Assembly (NCBI GenBank): GCA_027452145.1
Contig: DAIDHB010000276.1
Location: 1 to 51,915 of the forward strand
Origin: Planctomycetales bacterium
GTDB taxonomy: Bacteria > Planctomycetota > Planctomycetia > Isosphaerales > Isosphaeraceae
Length of the DNA: 51,915 bases
Direction of reading: 5' to 3'
A program made the position numbers and the translations under genes. The notes under the pieces were generated by a model that saw nothing but the letters and a program-made list of their open reading frames with translations, did not search any database and had not been told where the DNA came from. This document shows positions 46,001 through 51,915 of this stretch, piece by piece (the stretch's first letter is position 1; each line of letters starts with the position of its first letter).

Positions 46001-47394
46001 CCGGCGACCTGGATGGGGACGGCCGCGCCGAGGTGGTGCTGGCGAGGACCGGGGTCTCGAAATCCGGATCGAGCACGACGTTCACCGCGCTCGATGGCCG
46101 TGATGGGAGCGTCCGGTGGAAGTGGCCGGCCGCCGCCCCGAAACCGCAGCCGGTCGCGACGGGCGGCCCGACTCCGCCGCCCGCCCGGTTGCCCACCCCA
46201 CCGGGCGCCCCGCCCCGCGCGGTGCTGCCGCCGATCCCGACCGGCGACGTGGCCTCCCTCGTCACCGTGGCGAAGGACGGCCGCAAGGCGGTCGTCGTCG
46301 GGAGCCGGTCGCCCGCGCCGGCGGCCCTCGTACTGCTCGACGGCCGGGGTCACGAGGTCGCCCGCCGCGAGCTGCCCGGAGTATTGCAGTACGAGCTGAC
46401 GGCCGTGGACCTCACCGGCGACGGCCTGGACGAGCTGGTCGTCTTCACGTGGGGCGACCTCCGGGTTTTCGGCCCCGACCTGAAGCCGCTCTGGGCCAAT
46501 CCGGTGGACTCCCGCAACCAGTGGGGGAATCCTGGACTCACCTGGATGGCGATGCCCGCCCTGCCCGATCGGCCGGGCCTCGTCATCATGCCCAGCGGCC
46601 TGGTGTACAACGGCCCCGACGGCCGCCGCCTGGGGCGGGGCCCCCGACAGAACTTCGGCGTTCGGAAGCAGGTCACTTATCTCGAATCCCGCGATCCCCG
46701 CCGGCCGCTGCTCTGGCGCGTCGAGGACGGGCAGGAGTCGGTTTGCTACCGCATGCTGCCCGACACGCCCGAGCGCGACCTCGTCGCCGTGGGTCGCCCG
46801 CCAGGCTCGCCCGGGGCCGACCCACGCTGGCAGCGGCCGCTTCCCTGGGTTGCGCTGGTGGACGTGACGGAGATTCTCAAGCTGGTCCTCCTGGCGGTGG
46901 TGAACCTGGCGATCCCGCTGGGCCTGCTGAAGCTGGCCGCGCGGCGTAGGCCGTGGACGATGCGAGTGTTGCTCGTGCTTCCACTTGCCGCCGCGGTGCC
47001 GCTATACGGGCTGCACGTCTTCGAGCCGTTGTTGCAGCAGATGGCGAACGGGCCCATCATGTCGATGCGAGCGGCGTACGTCGTGGCCACGCTGGCCGGC
47101 GCCCCGCTGGTGGCATTCGCGATCGCGACCGGCTCGAGCCTGGTCCGCCTGCGCTGGAGACGGCTCCTGGTCCTGGCCGCGCTCCTGGTCGTCTGCTCGG
47201 CCCTGGTGGCCGCGTCGTGGATCGGGTACGACATTCGCACGATGCCGCCACCGGGGCATTATGATCGCACGGGCTGGGCGTTCGCGCTGGTGCCGGGCGT
47301 GGAGCTGGCGGGCAGCATCCTGATCCTCGGCTGGATCCTCCGGAGACCCATTCGATGGCTGATGCGGCCGAGGCGCGCGGCGAGTCCCTCGTGA
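43036..47394 (+). CDS. Array gene 8 (group C): FG-GAP/propeller-like giant membrane protein
   Basis: 1452 residues, last complete copy. Start ATG 43036 (MADEAEAGGERVV) overlaps gene 7 by 40 bases with GGAGA upstream; a second in-frame ATG at 43075 overlaps the gene 7 stop by one base (TGATG) and would drop 13 residues. Anchor about 26-43 (VAAVSLALAAAVAWWVHD). Loop variants: DLNGDG (1), DVDRDG (2), RLDSAG (4), DLTGDG (last). A Pro-rich insertion containing GGPTPPPAR is present at about residues 1035-1070. The segment before helix 2 of the membrane block reads ADPRWQRPLPWVALVDV, shorter than in gene 6. Its last 40 bases overlap the remnant of a ninth copy. Confidence 0.9.
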   Translation: MADEAEAGGERVVMSGRSWWHDVVRRRVAAVSLALAAAVAWWVHDHWRRGEAELVNIGPPLTVEVLDESGTIPVGEPIELITRTTLRLPDGDYWVRLSGRGRLGQTYRLAVNRGESIQYRMSLDGGRLLGDDPDEPFQRRSPADPVPFRASTTAVEFLPGKADIIHTGRATILRRDGADGTVVWDASRPMPAGLRRPSDRPGSTGSLVDPGPWVRAIADHPEEVAAIVPAPDLNGDGTRDLVWTYHNAPGLLAMSGADGAVLWNFHAEPDGKGGPRPAGPAAWRSDMFVSSDSEDTQTHRGQILGEPALFDVDRDGTLDVIATVTFGKPKNAPGRGIGDAASLEVSSRRIFAVSGKTGRRLWQAPAGNADRDGQVDRRAVLVRGRSASTVAFVLGSRWIGLDPATGGFRGEPIDLGSEPVRPVQYGDLDGDGEPELLALMPAVGGSGQALSAYSLTGRKPLWTAPMTISLEAENLDPAADWTWLVRLDSAGTTAVIVPDDGPMPPGPGYRGVRRLDGRTGRALWTRPMRPNPGRYDDRTQCVDAPDLDGDGIREVILAWCDGQPDYASSDSYPEPLLWLYVDALSGKDGHPLWSWHESPSTAAYVGVHGPVWYGRGPDGLPLLAVPADRYDPDAGGDNPFGLSTVPIVHVLEASTGRERHVVPGLGDPRAADLDGDGVLDLWGEVGDEVAAFPGTLPEVWRALGSGSIMFGVSRSQAGGDLDGDGVADVLPVEIVPGDGLHLDPTSDPTVVARSGADGHVLWKSRLGSPWSWFGVGQYFFDRLTALPAPAGDLDGDGTGDLVITSLNSTAAGPSAAAPHLPVRALSGRTGRFLWSAGPMPAGSTGTDGPYIDVSRPPLAVAIEPGGRPDILVRSFSQRAASSSGPPAAAMREERLTRLSGRDGRVVWDISLIRGATGPQYAPVGDAAAPPMADVDGDGSPEILVLGSSVDDRGTMLNGLRAFSLATGRALWIHPIDANPFSVEQDSVLAGDLDGDGRAEVVLARTGVSKSGSSTTFTALDGRDGSVRWKWPAAAPKPQPVATGGPTPPPARLPTPPGAPPRAVLPPIPTGDVASLVTVAKDGRKAVVVGSRSPAPAALVLLDGRGHEVARRELPGVLQYELTAVDLTGDGLDELVVFTWGDLRVFGPDLKPLWANPVDSRNQWGNPGLTWMAMPALPDRPGLVIMPSGLVYNGPDGRRLGRGPRQNFGVRKQVTYLESRDPRRPLLWRVEDGQESVCYRMLPDTPERDLVAVGRPPGSPGADPRWQRPLPWVALVDVTEILKLVLLAVVNLAIPLGLLKLAARRRPWTMRVLLVLPLAAAVPLYGLHVFEPLLQQMANGPIMSMRAAYVVATLAGAPLVAFAIATGSSLVRLRWRRLLVLAALLVVCSALVAASWIGYDIRTMPPPGHYDRTGWAFALVPGVELAGSILILGWILRRPIRWLMRPRRAASPS

Positions 47395-47528
47395 TGAGCC
47401 CGCGACGATGGTTTGACGCGATGGAGTCCCGGCGGGTTGCGCGTGCGACCGCCGGTTGCAACGGTACGGAGATGAGTACGATCAGGTCGTGTTCCCGGCG
47501 TGTTCTCGATGTAAGGAGCGTTTTATGA
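47355..47528 (+). pseudogene. Remnant 5' end of a ninth array gene
   Basis: A 57-codon open frame starting at the conserved junction position inside gene 8 (40-base overlap, GGAGA upstream). Its first part, MADAAEARGESLVMSPRRWF, lines up with MADEAEAGGERVVMSGRSWW of gene 8; DNA similarity can be followed to about 47440 (CCCGGCGGGTTGC) and then stops abruptly, before the membrane anchor. The frame continues through unrelated sequence to a TGA at 47526-47528, which overlaps the ATG of the next gene as ATGA. It is probably a truncated copy; whether the small product is made, or serves only to couple translation to the next gene, is unknown. Confidence 0.75.
47456..47482 (+). promoter_or_regulatory. 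Possible promoter at the end of the array
   Basis: TTGCAA (47456-47461) and TACGAT (47477-47482) with a 15-base spacer, placed just after similarity to the array ends and about 40 bases before the start of the next gene. The spacer is short of the optimum and planctomycete promoters are poorly known, so this is a weak call. Confidence 0.25.
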
Positions 47529-48313
47529 ACCGTCCCCGCTCGATCGTCCCTCCCAGGAGCTTCGTCGCCCACGGCCTGGCCGCTCCCGTCGCCGGCGCGG
47601 CCGGACCCAGCCTGAGCAACCACGGCGGACCGGTGATCGGCTCCGTCGAGGTCGTGCCGATTTACTGGGGCGCGGCGTGGTCGGATGCCACGAACGGCCC
47701 GATCTCGACCCAGCTCGACTCGTTCTTCGACTTCATCACCACCAGCTCGCTCATGGACCTGCTCGCCGAGTACGGAACCTCGTCAACCCCCATCGGTCAC
47801 GGCAAGCGGCTGCAATCGGTCCGGATCACCGATAGCGAGCCCGGTTCGTCGACGGCGGCGGGTTCGCAGGTGACCGACGCGCAGATCCAGTCGGCCCTCG
47901 CCGCCTGGATCGCCGCCGGCACCGTGCCGGCCACCACCGAGAACACGCTGTATTTCGTCTACCTGCCGCCCGGCGTCGTTGTCGTCGACTCCAACGGCGA
48001 CAGGTCGTGCAGCCAGCTCTGCGGCTATCACAACAACAACGGAGGCGTCTATTACGCCGTGATTCCCTACGTCAACTGCCCCGGCTGCGTGCTGCCCGGC
48101 GATTTCCTCGACACGCTCACCGAGGTCAGCAGCCACGAACTTTGCGAGGCGATCACCGACCCGACGCTCAACACCTGGTGGGACGACAATACCGGCAACG
48201 AGATCGGCGACATCTGCAATCAGGACGCCGCCCGCCTCGGACCCTACCTGGTGCAGACCGAATGGTCCAATCGCCAGTCCTCCTGCGCGATCGCCCCGGC
48301 GGCCGGTCCCTGA
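47525..48313 (+). CDS. Putative zincin-like protein of the EXORDIUM/PHI-1 type
   Basis: 262 residues. Near the N-terminus is LSNHGGPVIGSVEVVPIYWG (30-49), and at 202-212 SSHELCEAITDP-type sequence: H204, E205 and E208 in HELCEA followed by TDP. This HELxEAxTDP pattern is shared with bacterial relatives of plant phosphate-induced (EXORDIUM) proteins and resembles a metal site of zincin proteases, with D/N-rich DDNTGNEIGD (220-229) following. Six cysteines (162, 166, 185, 188, 207, 231 plus 254 at the end) suggest an exported, disulfide-bonded protein, but no clear signal peptide is seen. The ATG 47525 has AAGGAG six bases upstream, a strong start, and overlaps the stop of the ninth-copy remnant (ATGA). 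A frame open from 47456 only includes the array remnant region. Activity is not proven. Confidence 0.75.
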   Translation: MNRPRSIVPPRSFVAHGLAAPVAGAAGPSLSNHGGPVIGSVEVVPIYWGAAWSDATNGPISTQLDSFFDFITTSSLMDLLAEYGTSSTPIGHGKRLQSVRITDSEPGSSTAAGSQVTDAQIQSALAAWIAAGTVPATTENTLYFVYLPPGVVVVDSNGDRSCSQLCGYHNNNGGVYYAVIPYVNCPGCVLPGDFLDTLTEVSSHELCEAITDPTLNTWWDDNTGNEIGDICNQDAARLGPYLVQTEWSNRQSSCAIAPAAGP

Positions 48314-48332
48314 GCCTCCGGCAAACCAATAA

Positions 48333-48349
48333 TCGGGGCGGCGCCCCGA
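48333..48349. terminator. Stem-loop after the zincin-like gene
   Basis: TCGGGGC, loop GGC, GCCCCGA: a perfect 7-bp stem 19 bases after the stop codon, flanked by AT-rich AATAA-type bases but without a T run. It may end the transcript of the zincin-like gene or protect its 3' end. Confidence 0.4.
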
Positions 48350-48388
48350 ATAACGGGCGGGTGATCGCCAGCCCGGGGGACCCGCCCA

Positions 48389-48742
48389 ATGCGGATGCGC
48401 ATCCAGATACGCCTGAAGGTCCTGCTCGCGCTGGTGCTTTTCGCCGCGGTGGGCCTGCGTTTTTTCCTCGCCTTTGTCCATGTCCCCGCCTGGGATCGGG
48501 CGGGCGGGATGATCGGCTGGTCCCAGTCGGCGATTGAGTCGCGTCTCGGCCCGCCGTCGCAGGTTTATGAGTTCGACCTCGCCGATCCCCACGCCCAGTC
48601 GATCCGTCCCCGGGTCCCGGGCGTCTACCGCACGCTCGTGTTCAGCCGCCTCGACGGGCGATTCATCGCGTGGATGAAGGCCGAGGGCCGGGGATATGTC
48701 TGCTTCGGCTCGTCCTGGGCCGAGAAACGGGTCTATTACTGA
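48389..48742 (+). CDS. Small membrane-anchored protein of unknown function
   Basis: 117 residues. A basic start (MRMRIQIRLK) precedes one hydrophobic helix at about 9-28 (VLLALVLFAAVGLRFFLAFV), after which about 85 residues should lie outside the membrane. The middle part GWSQSAIESRLGPPSQVYEFD resembles short 'lipoprotein SmpA-like' segments in which a residue stretch sets up a small alpha/beta fold, but the match is too weak to name. The C-terminus is rich in aromatic residues (YVCFGSSWAEKRVYY). It is 76 bases after the zincin-like gene and before the histidine operon. I do not recognise a family. Confidence 0.6.
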   Translation: MRMRIQIRLKVLLALVLFAAVGLRFFLAFVHVPAWDRAGGMIGWSQSAIESRLGPPSQVYEFDLADPHAQSIRPRVPGVYRTLVFSRLDGRFIAWMKAEGRGYVCFGSSWAEKRVYY

Positions 48743-48917
48743 CCTGCCCGGCTGGTCGCGATCTTCCACGTATCGCGACCGGGATCGGGCCTTGCCGCGC
48801 TCGTATCTCGCTTGCCATTCCTGGTTTCCACCCGGAACTTGACCGAGCCGCGGCCGGCCCTGGCGGAGCGGCGGACGTTGCCGACTCGTCCGGCCGATGA
48901 TGTCCGCGCAGTCGGGA

Positions 48918-48926
48918 TGGTACAAT
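48918..48926 (+). promoter_or_regulatory. Possible extended -10 promoter of hisS-hisZ-hisG
   Basis: TGGTACAAT matches an extended -10 element (TG, one base, TACAAT). With the usual spacing transcription would begin near 48933, leaving a leader of about 40 bases before hisS. No good -35 is visible, as is common with extended -10 sites. No T-box-like or attenuator-like leader fits in this space. Confidence 0.42.
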
Positions 48927-48973
48927 CCTGGGTCCGCAGGAATGACAGAACCCTTGATGAAAGCCGGACATCC

Positions 48974-50344
48974 ATGATCGATCCTCGAGTAGCCGGCGGG
49001 CTGAGAGACCTGCCGCCGTCCGTGATGATCCCCCGAGAGCGCATGCTGGCGGCCTTCCGCCGGACGTTTGGCGCCTTCGGGTTCATGCCGATCGAGACGC
49101 CGCACATCGAGCGGATGGAGGTGCTCACCGGCAAGGGGGCCGGGTCCGACGAGGTGCTGCGGCAGATCTTCGAGGTGACGAACAAGGGGGGCACGCCCGG
49201 CGAGCTGGCGCTCCGCTTCGACCTGACCGTGCCACTCGCCCGGTTCGCGGCGAAGCACATCGACGAGCTGCGCACGCCGTTCAAGCGGTACGCGATCGGC
49301 TCGGTCTTCCGCGGCGAGCGGCCGGCGAAGGGGCGGTTCCGCGAGTTCGTCCAGTGCGACTTCGACACGATCGGCACCGAGAGCCCCGTCGCCGATGCCG
49401 AGACCGCCCAGGTCATCCACGCCGCGCTCGACGCGGCCGGGGTGCCGGGGTTCACGATCACGCTGAACCACCGCAAGATCCTCGACGGCTTTTTGAACGC
49501 GCACGGCCTGGCTGGCCTGACCGGCCAGGTGCTCCGCTCGCTCGACAAGCTGGCCAAGATCGGCCGGGACGCCGTGATCGGCGAGCTCGAGCGGCCCACG
49601 GGCGAGGGCGGGCCGGGGCTGGCCAACGACCAGGCCCGGCGCGTGCTCGACTTCGCCGAGTCCGGGCGCGGCGGGGCCGAGGTGCTTGACGGCGTGGAGA
49701 GCAGTCTGGGCTCGGACCAGGCCGTCGCGCACGGGATCAGCACGCTCCGCACGGTGCTCGCGCTGCTCGACGCCGCGGGCGTGCCGCGCGATCGGCTGGC
49801 GATCGACCTGGGGCTGGCGCGCGGGCTCGACTATTACACCGGCACCGTCTTCGAGACGACGGTCCAGGGCTGGGAGAAGTTCGGCAGCATCGCCTCGGGC
49901 GGGCGCTATGACAACCTGGCGAGCCTGTTCACGAGCCGGCGCCTGCCCGGCGTGGGGGCGTCGATCGGCCTCGACCGGCTGCTCGCCCTGATGGACGAGG
50001 CGGGCTGGCTGAAGGCGTCGGGGACGACCGCCCCGGTGCTGGTCGCTCAGTTCCCCGGCGTCGAGCCCGTCACACCGTTCGCCCTGGCGGCCCGCCTGCG
50101 TGCCGCCGGCATCGGCGCCGAGGTCTATCCCGACCCGATCTCGATCGGCAAGCAGATGGGCTACGGCTCGTCGCGAGGCCACAAGCTGGCGGTGATCGTC
50201 GGGCCGGATGAGGCCTCCCGCGGCGTGTTCAACCTGCGCAACCTCGCCACCCGGCTCGAGGATAAAGGGCTTGATCAATCGGTGATCGAGGATTCGGTCC
50301 AGAGCGCGCTCGAGGTCATCAGGATGCAGGAGGCCGGAGCATGA
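48974..50344 (+). CDS. hisS: Histidine-tRNA ligase
   Basis: 456 residues; charges tRNA-His in the cytoplasm. Class II synthetase motif 2 is FRGERPAKGRFREFVQCDFD (113-132 region), the two HisRS-specific signatures are LARGLDYYTG (281-290) and ASGGRYDNL (307-315), and motif 3 is GVGASIGLDRL (326-336). The C-terminal anticodon-binding domain is about 350-450. The start at 48974 was chosen because MIDPRVAGGLRDLPP is where family similarity begins; the frame is open back to 48812 with no similarity. The stop overlaps hisZ as ATGA. The pairing of hisS with hisZ and hisG puts a charging enzyme in a biosynthetic operon. Confidence 0.96.
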   Translation: MIDPRVAGGLRDLPPSVMIPRERMLAAFRRTFGAFGFMPIETPHIERMEVLTGKGAGSDEVLRQIFEVTNKGGTPGELALRFDLTVPLARFAAKHIDELRTPFKRYAIGSVFRGERPAKGRFREFVQCDFDTIGTESPVADAETAQVIHAALDAAGVPGFTITLNHRKILDGFLNAHGLAGLTGQVLRSLDKLAKIGRDAVIGELERPTGEGGPGLANDQARRVLDFAESGRGGAEVLDGVESSLGSDQAVAHGISTLRTVLALLDAAGVPRDRLAIDLGLARGLDYYTGTVFETTVQGWEKFGSIASGGRYDNLASLFTSRRLPGVGASIGLDRLLALMDEAGWLKASGTTAPVLVAQFPGVEPVTPFALAARLRAAGIGAEVYPDPISIGKQMGYGSSRGHKLAVIVGPDEASRGVFNLRNLATRLEDKGLDQSVIEDSVQSALEVIRMQEAGA

Positions 50345-51636
50345 CCGCGACTCCGCGAACGCCAACGACAGGCCGGCCGGCCGCCGCCGCTTCTCCGCCC
50401 GCCGGTGCCGAGCGCCCGGTGGGCCTGGTCCCCGGCACGCGCGACTGGCTGACGAGCGATTGCGCCCGGCTGTCGGCGCTCGAGTTGGTGCTGTTCGACT
50501 CGTTCGCCCGCGCGGGCTACCTGCGCATCCGCACGCCGGTGCTCGAGTACATCGAGCTGCACGAGCGCAAGAGCGGCGCGGGGATCGTGTCGAAGCTGTT
50601 CGAGCTGGCCGACGCGGGGTCGTCGGGGGTCTGCCTCCGGCCCGAGCTGACCGCCAGCGTGGTGCGCGCCTACGCCGAGGCGCCCGAGCCGCCTCCCCTG
50701 CCCTGGCGCGTCAGCCTGTCGGGCCCGGTGTTCCGCCGCGAGGACGGGCCGGGCGCGGACCCCATGCGGCTCCGCGAGTTCACCCAGGTCGGCGTCGAGA
50801 TGCTCGGCGCCGAGGGCCCGGCCGCCGACGCCGAGGTCATCGCCCTGGCCGACCGGGCGCTGGCCGACGCGGGCGTCGCCGGTGCGAGAATCCGCCTCGG
50901 CCACGTCGGCCTGATCGTCGAGATCCTCGAGGGGACCGAGCTTCCCCCGACGGCCGCCGCGGCGCTCGTCGAGATCCTCAGCGCCGCGGCCGCCGAGGGC
51001 GGCCGGGTCGTGGCGCTCGAGGCGGCCCTCGACCGACTCGCCGGCTGGCTCCGGCCCGGCGAGGATGTCGAGGAGATCGTGCCGGCCGTGGGCTCGTCGG
51101 GCGCCGCGGGCGTCGATCGCCTGTTCCGCCAGCTCGTGCCCAATGTCACCGGCCGTCGCTCGGGGCACGAGATCATCGACCGGATGCGGCGCAAGTGGGA
51201 CCTGGGCCATCGCCTCGACGACCTGCTCGGCCGGGTCCGCGACCAGGTCCACCGCCTGGCCGAGCAGCGAGGGCCGGCGCGCGACGTCCTCGCCCGGCTC
51301 TCCTCGGGGCTGGCGACGATCGCACCGCATTCGATCGCCGCGCTGCACGACCTGGTCGATCGCCTGGTCGCGCAGGGGATCGACCCCGACCGGCTGGAGC
51401 TCGACCTGGGCTTCGGCCGCGGGATCGGATTCTACTCGCAGATGATCTTCGAGCTGGTCGTCGCCACCGATTCCGGCCCGCTGGACGTCTGCGGCGGCGG
51501 CCGGTACGACGGGCTGGCGCAGGTGCTCGGCGCCGGCGCGGGGCGCGACAGCCGGGGCGTCGGCTTCGCGTTCGGCCTCGAGCGGCTCGCCGAGGTCCTC
51601 GATGCCAATAACCCGCGCGGGAAGGCCCGATCATGA
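50341..51636 (+). CDS. hisZ: ATP phosphoribosyltransferase regulatory subunit
   Basis: 431 residues; a HisRS-like protein without aminoacylation activity that pairs with short-form HisG in the first step of histidine synthesis and carries the histidine feedback site. It keeps the class II fold: LVPGTRDWL (about 29-37), FRREDGPGADPMRLREFTQVGVE (motif 2 region), CGGGRYDGL and RGVGFAFGLERL (motif 3 region), but the HisRS signature LARGLDYYTG is changed to FGRGIGFYSQ and the anticodon-binding domain is absent. The first ~25 residues are a low-complexity Pro/Ala/Thr extension. It starts by ATGA overlap with hisS and ends by ATGA overlap with hisG, so the three are translationally coupled. Confidence 0.93.
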   Translation: MTATPRTPTTGRPAAAASPPAGAERPVGLVPGTRDWLTSDCARLSALELVLFDSFARAGYLRIRTPVLEYIELHERKSGAGIVSKLFELADAGSSGVCLRPELTASVVRAYAEAPEPPPLPWRVSLSGPVFRREDGPGADPMRLREFTQVGVEMLGAEGPAADAEVIALADRALADAGVAGARIRLGHVGLIVEILEGTELPPTAAAALVEILSAAAAEGGRVVALEAALDRLAGWLRPGEDVEEIVPAVGSSGAAGVDRLFRQLVPNVTGRRSGHEIIDRMRRKWDLGHRLDDLLGRVRDQVHRLAEQRGPARDVLARLSSGLATIAPHSIAALHDLVDRLVAQGIDPDRLELDLGFGRGIGFYSQMIFELVVATDSGPLDVCGGGRYDGLAQVLGAGAGRDSRGVGFAFGLERLAEVLDANNPRGKARS

Positions 51637-51915
51637 CCATGAATTCACCGGCACACGAATCCGAATCCGGCCCGATCCGACTGGCGGTCCCCTCGAAGGG
51701 GCACCTGTATGAGGGCATCATCGACCTGCTCAAATCGGCGGGATACAAGGTCCGGCGCGCCAGCGACCGACAGTATGAGGCGACGATCGTCGGCCACCCG
51801 CGGTTCCACGTCGTCTTCATGCGGCCGACGGATATAGTGATCCAGGTGCTCGAGGGCCGCTGCCACCTCGGGGTCACGGGGATGGACGTGTACGCCGAGC
51901 ATTCGTTCGAGTCCG
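51633..51915 (+). CDS. hisG: ATP phosphoribosyltransferase, catalytic subunit (5' part)
   Basis: The first 94 codons are present; the gene runs off the window. HisG makes phosphoribosyl-ATP from ATP and PRPP. The segment IRLAVPSKGHLYEGIIDLLKSAGYKV (from residue 15) is the family N-terminus, and LGVTGMDVYAE (about 80-90) matches the usual 'GITGxD' motif. The start at 51633 overlaps the hisZ stop (ATGA); a second ATG two codons later is also possible. Presence of hisZ just upstream predicts the short, HisZ-dependent form. Confidence 0.92.
   Translation, partial: MTMNSPAHESESGPIRLAVPSKGHLYEGIIDLLKSAGYKVRRASDRQYEATIVGHPRFHVVFMRPTDIVIQVLEGRCHLGVTGMDVYAEHSFES

Larger units (their letters stand above)
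13097..47440 (+). repeat. Tandem array of eight paralogous giant membrane-protein genes plus a remnant of a ninth
   Basis: Eight complete genes of about 4.3 kb follow each other without a gap. Junction overlaps are 43, 49, 43, 4, 4, 40 and 40 bases, then 40 bases with the ninth-copy remnant; all are 1 mod 3. Start positions modulo 3 run 2,1,0,2,1,0,2,1,0. The 18-base core GACCTCGACGGCGACGGC, coding for DLDGDG, recurs with small variations about ten times per gene. Sequence similarity groups the genes as 1 / 2-3 / 4-5 / 6-7-8. No insertion sequence is seen at any junction, so growth by unequal crossing-over is the simplest explanation. One long co-transcript is likely since there is no room for promoters or terminators between members. 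Confidence 0.9.

Noticed and set aside
13097..47394. The array as a misassembly or artificial repeat
   Set aside because: Members differ clearly at protein and DNA level, each has its own loop variants and insertions, and junctions are of three related but distinct kinds. Copy number should still be confirmed with long reads.
13097..47394. Calling the array proteins PQQ-dependent dehydrogenases or integrins
   Set aside because: Only short blade-like motifs (SGxxGxxLW, DLDGDG) are shared. No PQQ-binding residues or integrin-specific domains can be identified.

Overview
The window is GC-rich throughout and looks like a chromosome piece from a planctomycete, most likely of the Isosphaeraceae type. 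This is inferred from the gene content: a Tat-exported Gfo/Idh/MocA oxidoreductase with the 'CQKPL' motif, FG-GAP-type giant membrane proteins, PAS-rich histidine kinases, a cytochrome b/molybdopterin fusion and dapF. No rRNA, tRNA, CRISPR array, transposase or phage gene was seen.

Positions 1-9001 are all on the minus strand. They hold a two-component signalling block: a PAS histidine kinase at 3487-4590, an Rcp1-like response regulator at 3041-3490 coupled to it by a GTGA overlap, and a REC-PAS-PAS-PAS-HisKA-HATPase-REC hybrid kinase at 195-2840. Next come a membrane cytochrome b fused to a sulfite-oxidase-fold molybdopterin domain (5036-6574), a two-CBS protein (6662-7147), a gap with three REP-like palindromes, and a Tat-signal Gfo/Idh/MocA oxidoreductase (7589-8947). 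A SWIM/SNF2 helicase (9122-11914) also lies on minus and is divergent from dapF (12140-12976, plus).

Positions 13097-47394 are the centre of interest: eight tandem, co-directional, overlapping genes, each coding for a protein of about 1425-1457 residues. Each protein has one N-terminal membrane anchor ending in a WW motif, a PEGA-like beta domain, about ten Asp-rich 'DLDGDG' calcium-type loops alternating with 'SGxxGxxLW' propeller-like motifs, and a C-terminal block of five predicted membrane helices. Every gene starts inside the last 4-49 bases of the previous one. All overlaps are 1 mod 3, so the reading frame rotates regularly along the array. The genes fall into blocks: gene 1 alone, A = 2-3, B = 4-5, C = 6-8. 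The first ~50 codons of the first gene in a block match the previous block, so the duplicated unit seems to run from about codon 50 of one gene to about codon 50 of the next. A short remnant of a ninth copy ends the array (47355 to about 47440). It runs in frame into an ATGA overlap with a gene for a secreted-zincin-like protein of the EXORDIUM/PHI-1 type (47525-48313).

After a small membrane-anchored protein (48389-48742) the window ends in a histidine operon: hisS, hisZ and the 5' part of hisG, joined by two successive ATGA overlaps.

The function of the array is not known from sequence. The topology suggests large periplasmic or surface-facing calcium-binding propellers held at both ends by the membrane, made together from one very long transcript.
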